Below are positions 57,347 to 64,000 of a stretch of DNA of 64,000 nt, in pieces. Numbering within the stretch: position 1 is the stretch's first letter; every line of letters begins with the position of its first letter. The position numbers and the translations under genes were made by a program. Under the pieces are notes generated by a model that did no database searches, was not told where the DNA came from, and saw only the letters and a list, made by a program, of their open reading frames with translations. The stretch is taken from positions 46,895-110,894 of the forward strand of contig PDHQ01000045.1 of assembly GCA_003339415.1 (NCBI GenBank). The letters run 5' to 3'. Origin of the DNA: Ophiocordyceps camponoti-saundersi (nom. inval.). Lineage: Eukaryota > Ascomycota > Sordariomycetes > Hypocreales > Ophiocordycipitaceae.

Positions 57347-60300
57347 ATGTCGGATAAGGAGAACGTCGACATATCTTCCCCCGTGGACGCTTCCGCTTCT
57401 GCCGAGCCCTCCACCCCCAAGATGTCGAACTCGGGTACCCCTGAGCCGCCAGTCAAGGCCAGCGGCGATCCCAAAGTCTCGGCAGCTGCTGCCAAGCGCC
57501 CCGGAACTGCCTCTACGTCAACATCGGCCCGTCGCCCGACCGCGGCCTCGTCAACCGCGTCCAAGCCCACCGCCTCGTCCGCCACGCGCTCCGCCGCGGG
57601 AGGTCTTAGCAAGCCGCCAACGCGTCCGCCGGTCTCAACCGCGTCGGCGGGTCGTCGACCTGCCGCCACTGGTGCCACGTCGGCTTCGACCCATCGCAGC
57701 CGGCCGAGCGAGGACGAGAAGAAGTCGGCATTGACGTCGACTGCCGCAAGGAGGTCGAGCACCATCGCGTCGAGCCCCGGCAGAGTTTCCGACAAAAAGA
57801 CAGTCGCCAACGTGAGCTCTGCCGCCGGCGGCTCCTCCGCCACCTCCTCCGCAACTGCCCGTAGGCCGACAGCGACCTCTGCTACCGGTGCCAGCCCTAG
57901 GGCGACAGCATCCTCGATCTCGAGGACCAACTCTACTGCCTCAACGTCTCGCCAGGTCGCAGCCTCTGGCGCCACCGAAGCCCGCAAAAGACTCTCCTTG
58001 ACCGGCACGCCTGGCTCGACCTCTCGGCCGGGTAGTCGTCCGATCTCCACTGCGAGTATCGGATCGCAGGAGATTGACGAGCTCAAGGCTAAGCTCAAGG
58101 CGTCCGAGGAGAAGATCGCTCAGCTCGAGGAACAGCTGGCTGGCGCTTCAGCACCGTCGCGCGATGACGAGGAGAAGTCAGCAGTAGAAAGCGATCATGC
58201 TACGGAATCCGCTGTAGCAGGTCTTGAGGCCAAGCTTTCTGAGGCCGGCGTCAAGGCTCAGGCCTCGGAAGCAGAGCTTGCCAAGCTCAACGCTGATTTG
58301 ACCGAGGCGGTGGCTTCCAGAGACGCGGCGAAATCGGAGCTTGAGGCCCTCAAGGCGTCTCTGGAGGCGTTTGATGCCGAGAGCTCCGAAAAACTCAAAG
58401 AGCGCGACGGTGCCCTCCAGAAAGCTTTGGACGACCATGCCTCCAAAATTGCCGAGCTGCAGGCAAAGCATCAGGAGGAGCTCGACCGGGGCGTCGCCGA
58501 CGCCTCATCTCACGACACGTTCTTGAAAGAGCTCAAGAAAGACCATGAGTCGGTTGTTTCCGAGTTACAACGGAAGCTCGACGACCTGACCGCCTCTCAG
58601 GCGGCCTTGGAGTCGGCTAACAATGAGAAGGCCAAGACAGAGCACCAGGCCCACAATGCACAAATTGCCTCACTCGAAAGTAACATAGCCGAGCTCAAGG
58701 CCAGGCTAGACGTGACGGGCAAGTCGGCCGAAGCGGCCGAGGCCGAACGTGAGTCACTCAACAGCCAGCTGGTCGAGGCCCAAGCCGACCTGGCCACCAC
58801 CAGGGAGGGCATGTCATCACTTCAGGCCAAGCAAGCCGAGACGCAGAGCGCTTTGGCAGACAAGGAGGCCGAGATGCATAAGCTGAAGACGATGCACGAC
58901 GAGCGGATGCGAAACGTGTCAATGGACTACGAGAACGAGATCGAGAGTCTCCGCGGCGACGCTTTCTTCAAGCGTAAGTTTGAGGAGCTCGACGCGCAGC
59001 ATAGCCAGCTCCAGAAGTCTTCAGAGGAAGCGGTGGAGGGCCATGCGACGGCCCTCGCCGCCGCCAAGGCCGAGCTTGCGGCCGCCATGGCGGCTCTCGA
59101 GGCCAAGGAGCAGGAGCACCAGAAGGGCCTGGATTCTCTTCGGGCCAGCCATGTCGAGGAGCTCGAAGCGGCCAAGACAGGCGCCTCCACCGACAGAGAC
59201 GCCCACCTGGGCCAGATAGACGCGCTCAAATCTCGACACGCCGAGGAGTTGGACCTACTCAAGAGAGAGAGCGAAGCTGCCCTGTCAAAGGAGATGGACG
59301 CCCTAAAAGCCTCGCATGCCGCAATCGTCGATTCTCTGAAAAAGGAACATGCCGATGACAGAGACAAGCTCATGGCAGAGCATGAGGTTCAGGTGGCGTC
59401 CGCCAAGAATGCCGATGACAGCGCACACGTCACGGAGCTGGCCAGCCTCAAGGCGGAACTCGAGGAGGCCAGGGCCGAGCTGGACAAGGTGGCATCGGAG
59501 AAGGCCTCCGCCGAGCAGGAAGTGGACGACATGAAGACGAAGCACTTGGCCGAGATGGAGAAGCACATTGCGATGAACACGGAAGCCATGGCGGCCATGG
59601 ATAATATGAAGACGGAGCGTTCACAGGCCAGACAGGACTTGGAGGAGCTGACGGCCACGCACGCCAAGTCTCTCGAGGACGCCATCGCTCAGCACAGGAA
59701 CAGTAACTCCAGCCTCGAGGAGAGACTTGTGGAAGAAACAGCAGCCAAGGCACAGCTCGAGGCAGCCTTGAGGAGCGCCGAGGAGGCTCTAGGGAAGATG
59801 GAACTGGAGACGGAAGACATGACGAGGCAACTCGCCGAGGAGAAGATGAGCCGGGTGACGGCGGAAGCCGACCTGGACCAGGCGAAGGCTGCCAAGGCGG
59901 AGTTGGATTCGCTCAGGGCCGAGGTGGCGTCGCTGAAGGAGGCTTTGGAAGAGGCCAAGTCGTCGGCGGGGACGGGTCTCGAGACCGCGCAGGCCGAGCT
60001 TGCGGCTGCAAAGGCCAAATTCGAGGGCGAACAGGGCCAGTATGCCGACCTACAAAGGGCGTGCGAAGAAGCCAGGGAGAGGCTGAAGGAGGCGGAGATG
60101 GAAATGGAGGGCGTGAAGGGCGAGCTGGAAATGGCACAAAGGAGTCTGGGGGCACAGCAAGCCGAGGCCGAGGCCAAGCACAAGACGGCTCAGACGGACT
60201 ACAAGGACCTACACGACAGCATGACGACGCTGGTGGAGGAAGCGAACAATAAAGCGAAGGAGCTCGAGGCCAGGCTAGAGGACGTCGAGAAGAAGCTGGC

Positions 60301-60823
60301 GGAGGAGGGAAAGAAGACAGAGGAGCTGGAAGCGCAGCTACGGGTCAAGGAAGCGGAGCTGGCCGAGTCCAAGGTGAGAGTGAGCGGATGAACAAATGGC
60401 GGTGCACTGAGCGAGGACTGACTTGAGAGTTGACAGGCCTCGGCCAAGCCAAAGGGCCTCTCGAGCAGCCGGTTCGCGGAGGGTGACGAGGCCAAAGCCA
60501 TGAGCGGCGCGCCGGAAGGTGAGGATGGCGAGGAGTCGGAGTCGGATCACTCGACAGCGGCATTAGCATCGGTGCGAAAGATCCCTAGAGGCGGTCTTTT
60601 TTTCCATACTGAAGGAGGTCGGGCTAACGCAATAGGATTGACAGCTGGGTAAGGCACGGACGACGGCGAAGCAGATCGATGCCCTCGACCGCGAGATGAG
60701 GGATCGCAACCTGCAGTGAGTAAAGCCAGTCGGTTGGATAGTGTGCAAGGGATGAGCTAACCCGCGCCGGGGGCCAGGTTGCTGAGCTCGATTACGAACG
60801 CCAACATGGAGCAGCCGGTTTGA
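57347..60823 (+). CDS. Long coiled-coil protein with basic Ser/Thr-rich head
   Basis: Four exons: 57347-60373, 60437-60571, 60645-60715, 60778-60823; 1092 aa. The start MSDKENVDISS is preferred to an in-frame ATG at 57212, which adds an unlikely 45 residues. Residues ~25-240 are a disordered Ser/Thr/Ala/Arg region with SRPGSRP-type motifs, like the microtubule-binding heads of cytoskeletal proteins. From IDELKAKLKASEEKIAQLEEQL (~243) to ~1005 it is almost unbroken heptad coiled coil. The three small 3' exons add EGEDGEESESDHST and a conserved-looking end, LGKARTTAKQIDALDREMRD then NLQLLSSITNANMEQPV; each junction is in frame with good GT-AG sites. No enzyme or motor motif. A role in a cytoskeletal or organelle scaffold is a guess. 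Confidence 0.8.
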
Positions 60824-62179
60824 AGGCTGCGGCTGAGGCTTTCTACGGGACTGGACGTGACGGGACGGGGCGACATGTCGTGCTGTAACGCCCTTGGATT
60901 GTTGTGTAGGTCGGCAGGAAGGCAGGCAAGTATGAAGGCAAGGCACTATGTACGTGTGTATGTACATAGATATAATGTGAAGGATGGAAGGGGGAGAGAC
61001 GGAACCGGGGGCGGCGGCCGTTTGCTGAGGCTGTATGTACCCCGTACGAAGCACCTACTTCCCTTGGTAGATAGGTATCTAAGGTAGAAGAGCCATGACG
61101 ATACCCTCATTGATGTGGCAAGTTTGCTGGCTAGGTAGGTATGTCCATACACATATGTACTTCTAATGTGGTCTAGTAGTATCAATGTACGTGTGTATGT
61201 ATGGATGTTAGCTGTGGGTAAGTAGGTAGGCATGTACGGATAGGGTCAGTAGGGTTCACAATGAGTCTGGAACGTTTAGATATATGTACATACATACATC
61301 TATGTGGGTTTCCGTAGAAGGGAGATGGAGGGAGAGATGGATGGATGGATGAGCTAAGGGGAGGGAGGGAGATGGTGAGAGATTGAGTAGGAGAAGGAGT
61401 TTACGTGGGTGAGTGAATATGAATCTGATTATCGCGATTGGTCGACTCGGTTTTAGAAGCGAGGGAATGGCCGATAAGGTTAAAGTAAAGTAAACAATCG
61501 TTTTGCCTTTTTCCCCACAGAGAGTGAATTTTAAGAGACAAACGGCTGTAACGTTGAAGGCGGGAACCTACAATGTTTACCCACCTAGTCATACATACCT
61601 ATACTGGAGACTGTGGATGATGATAGGGTTGAACTTGGCTGTGGCAATTACCGTATTTAGTGCCATGTATGTTTAGCCTTTTAGGAGCCCTTTTAGGAGC
61701 TCTTTTAGGCCCAAAGTCTATGTATGTAAGTGACGTTGATGACGGCGACGGGCGAGACAATGCCATCCATCCATCTGCCTTGTGTCTTTTACCTCATACA
61801 TACCTACATACTACCTACTATACAAATGCTCTTCACAGATATGCTAGACGGATTGACCAGACAACCTCAACCATCTGCTTACCCTGCACAGGCTCATCTG
61901 ACGGAGCTGACGACGACAAACATGCAGCTGACTAAACGACTTCTCCGTGAGACAGTGAGACATCATTCATTCAACCCCCCCCTCTGCTTCTTCCCCCCCT
62001 AAATCCCTTCGTGTGTACTAAACACTCATGCGAACGGATACCCCCAGTACCTAATCAGGCATGCATATACGGGAGTCCGCATGCTGGCGATTCGCTGTTT
62101 CTCCGGCCTGACGCCTTGATTTATCTCCACACTCACACCTCGGCTTGGCAACGGTCTCGGGCCGGTCGAAAGCTGGACC
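60824..62179. other. Intergenic region
   Basis: About 1.36 kb with many TATGTATGTAC and TAGGTAGG words (e.g. 61135, 61225) and a CTTTTAGGAGC word repeated three times at 61677-61710. No gene supported. Confidence 0.5.
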
Positions 62180-63367
62180 ATGGCTGAAGGTCAAGGCTCG
62201 GACTCGGCCCTCTCGACCAGCTCGGGACACGACGACAGCCAAAATCATGTCGCGCCCAAGTCAAAGGAGATGCACGACAGCGTCAAGCACAAGAAGCGCG
62301 TCGACATCGAGGCCAAGAGCCAGGATGACGACGGCGACCTTCACCGGCCATCGCACGCCAGCATGGAGCGGCGCCGAAGCCTGTCGTACGCCTTGCGGGC
62401 CCCGGCCGACGTCTACTACGATTCGCGGGCGGCGACGAGGAGCGAGTGGAGGCGGCGGGCCAAGACGCTCGACGAGTATTACGAGGATAACCCCCATCTG
62501 CTGCCGCAGCTACCCTTTACCTGGCACCACGGCAGGCGGCGCTGGCGCCTCTTGTTCTTCGCCTTTGTCGTCTTCGTCGACGGCTCGGCCCTGCCCATCG
62601 CCCTATACTACGGCATGCGATACGCCGGTCACGTCGAGGGCTGGATCATATTCGCCGTCATCACCACCATCTGGGGCGGGCCCACCTACGTCGAGTTTGC
62701 CGTCCGGACGCTGCGGCTGATGAAGAAGGAGCGCTTCTACCGGCCGCTCGGCACCAACAGGCGCTGGTGCTTCGACTTGCTCAACTGGGCGTCGGTCATG
62801 ACGATTACGGCCGTGACGGCACTCTTCATCGTCGGCAGCGCGCCGCACAACGTCTGGCTGCGCGTGCTGTGCATGCCGGCGCCCGCCATCCTCTACTGCA
62901 TGGGCGGCACGGTGGCGCTGGTGACGCTCTTCCACGCCATGCGGTGGCCCGCGCCCTTTCGCATCAGCTCGACCGGCCGGGGCGAGGCCGTCCTCCCGGG
63001 CGCCTACTACTTCGTCGAGGACATTGTCGCCGTCAACGCGGCGGCCGGCCGGCCGTACCGCGAGGCCCTGGCGGCGCGGTACCGGGCCAGCCGCCGCTTC
63101 CGGCGGATGCTGTACATGCAGTCGCTTTTCTGGTCGGTGCCGGCCCTGGTGCTGGCGGCGGCCCTGACGGCGGTGGCGGTCACGCCCGACGTACCGGCGA
63201 CGGGGGCCTACGGCGTCTGTTGGGCCGTGCCCTTTCTCTGGTCGGCTCTCTGGGGGGGGTTGACGGTAATGTGGTGCGGACGGGAGATGAAGAAGGAGAG
63301 GATGGAGTGGGACGAGGCCCTGAGCGATGGCAACGGAGGGCGAAGACAGGAAGAAGTCGTAGCATGA
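62180..63367 (+). CDS. Multipass membrane protein of unknown function
   Basis: A single exon of 395 aa. Residues 1-110 are hydrophilic and end in a basic/acidic patch (RSEWRRRAKTLDEYYEDNPHLLPQLPFTWHHGRRRWR). Then come about seven hydrophobic segments: LLFFAFVVFVDGSALPIALYY, WIIFAVITTIWGGPTYVEFAV, LNWASVMTITAVTALFIVGSA, VLCMPAPAILYCMGGTVALVTLF, SLFWSVPALVLAAALTAVAV and AYGVCWAVPFLWSALWGGLTV. Between the fourth and fifth lies a loop with SSTGRGEAVLPGAYYFVEDIVAVNAAAGRPYREAL (landmarks). The tail is short and charged. I recall similar uncharacterised fungal proteins with the VEDIVAV block but no function. GC is high throughout, as in its neighbours. Confidence 0.8.
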   Translation: MAEGQGSDSALSTSSGHDDSQNHVAPKSKEMHDSVKHKKRVDIEAKSQDDDGDLHRPSHASMERRRSLSYALRAPADVYYDSRAATRSEWRRRAKTLDEYYEDNPHLLPQLPFTWHHGRRRWRLLFFAFVVFVDGSALPIALYYGMRYAGHVEGWIIFAVITTIWGGPTYVEFAVRTLRLMKKERFYRPLGTNRRWCFDLLNWASVMTITAVTALFIVGSAPHNVWLRVLCMPAPAILYCMGGTVALVTLFHAMRWPAPFRISSTGRGEAVLPGAYYFVEDIVAVNAAAGRPYREALAARYRASRRFRRMLYMQSLFWSVPALVLAAALTAVAVTPDVPATGAYGVCWAVPFLWSALWGGLTVMWCGREMKKERMEWDEALSDGNGGRRQEEVVA

Positions 63368-64000
63368 AAGGGGGGCGTAATGAGGCGATGGGAGGGGAAT
63401 GGGCGGTGGACAAGAGGAGGGGAGGGAGGGGGGGGGGGGGGAGAGAGAGAGAGAGAGAGAGAGAGGGCGAGCCGGAGCATCGGGCCCATTGAAGCAAGAC
63501 ATACCTACATACACAGAATCATTCACAAGCGAAGCCAGGGTTGGTTTGTGACTTTCTTATTTCTTGGCAATCCGAGATCGGGCTCTCGTCTCTCTCCATG
63601 CTTTGCCCAACCCGACCCGAGACGGCGTCACTGGCACGCTTATGCCCCATGAATCCGGGAAGCGGAGACGGGAACGAGCCGCCCGTGTGAGGCTGAAGAG
63701 GAAGGGAAATATGGTCTTTTTTTCCTGCTTCTTTTCTACCGGGCTGGTACTTATCATGTAGGTAGTATCCGTATATACTACGGAGTAGAGAGAGAGTGAG
63801 TGTCAGTGTGTGTGAGGGAGCGGGCGCGGAGGACGGGTCTAGCTGCCGTTGGGGTCCCCGGGGGGGGGGGGGGGGGGGGGAAGAAAAAGCCGCCCCCCCC
63901 CCCCCCCCCCCCCCCCCGGTGTCGAAGGCCACGGGGTTTATGAACCCGTCTACAAAGGAAAAAAACACCCAGAAAAAAAAAACAACACAAAAGGAGGAGA
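63368..64000. repeat. Low-complexity right edge: G-run, (GA)n, G21/C25 homopolymers
   Basis: A G-run followed by (GA)n lies at ~63428-63466, and a run of ~21 G (63860-63880) faces a run of ~25 C (63893-63917) across a 12-base spacer. TACGGAGTA is at 63779-63787. No gene seen. The facing G/C runs resemble the junk around the gap at 6405-6629. Confidence 0.7.

Overview
The window is nuclear DNA of a filamentous ascomycete. Genes have short GT-AG introns (mostly 50-145 nt), several with a clear branch point such as CTAAC or CTGAC, and wobble positions are GC-rich. Intergenic DNA carries the short words TAGGTAGG/CCTACCTA and TACTCCGTA/TACGGAGTA again and again. Gene content (a fungal 30-kDa complex I subunit, a long NOT4, DUF2433, ZDS1, a TOK-type potassium channel) fits Sordariomycetes, probably Hypocreales; the order is my inference, not something the sequence proves.

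Layout: 1-172, the start of a secreted protein cut by the window edge; 1.7-9.2 kb, a Cue2/Smr protein, PEX11, complex I 51-kDa subunit, dynactin p27 and hydroxyacid-oxoacid transhydrogenase; 9.7-11.9 kb, a secreted cysteine-repeat/glycine-rich protein and a DmpA/P1-type peptidase; 12.4-25.4 kb, SEC3, an acidic nuclear-type protein and the HECT ligase UFD4; 27-33.7 kb, BCKDH E1-alpha, a possible small membrane protein, COQ5 and a DUF2433 protein; 35-45.5 kb, ZDS1, complex I 30-kDa subunit, NOT4 and an ORF that is probably the C-terminal half of NOT4; 45.9-54.7 kb, a TOK1-like K+ channel, an alpha/beta-hydrolase-like protein, an intron-containing tRNA-Pro(UGG), a small Ala/Pro/Lys protein and a PP2A activator; 54.7-64 kb, a 443-bp inverted-repeat element, a long coiled-coil protein and a multipass membrane protein.

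This is housekeeping chromosome rather than a biosynthetic cluster. Five proteins are mitochondrial (two complex I subunits, COQ5, BCKDH E1-alpha, HOT). ZDS1 and the PTPA protein both act on PP2A. Two stretches of homopolymer G/C (6405-6629, which includes ten Ns, and 63860-63917) look like assembly artefacts. I see no clear multi-gene new system. The best candidates for novelty are the inverted-repeat element at 56304-56746, the secreted protein at 9673-10305, the degenerate phosphoesterase/RGG protein at 31481-33741 and the unresolved long/short NOT4 model.
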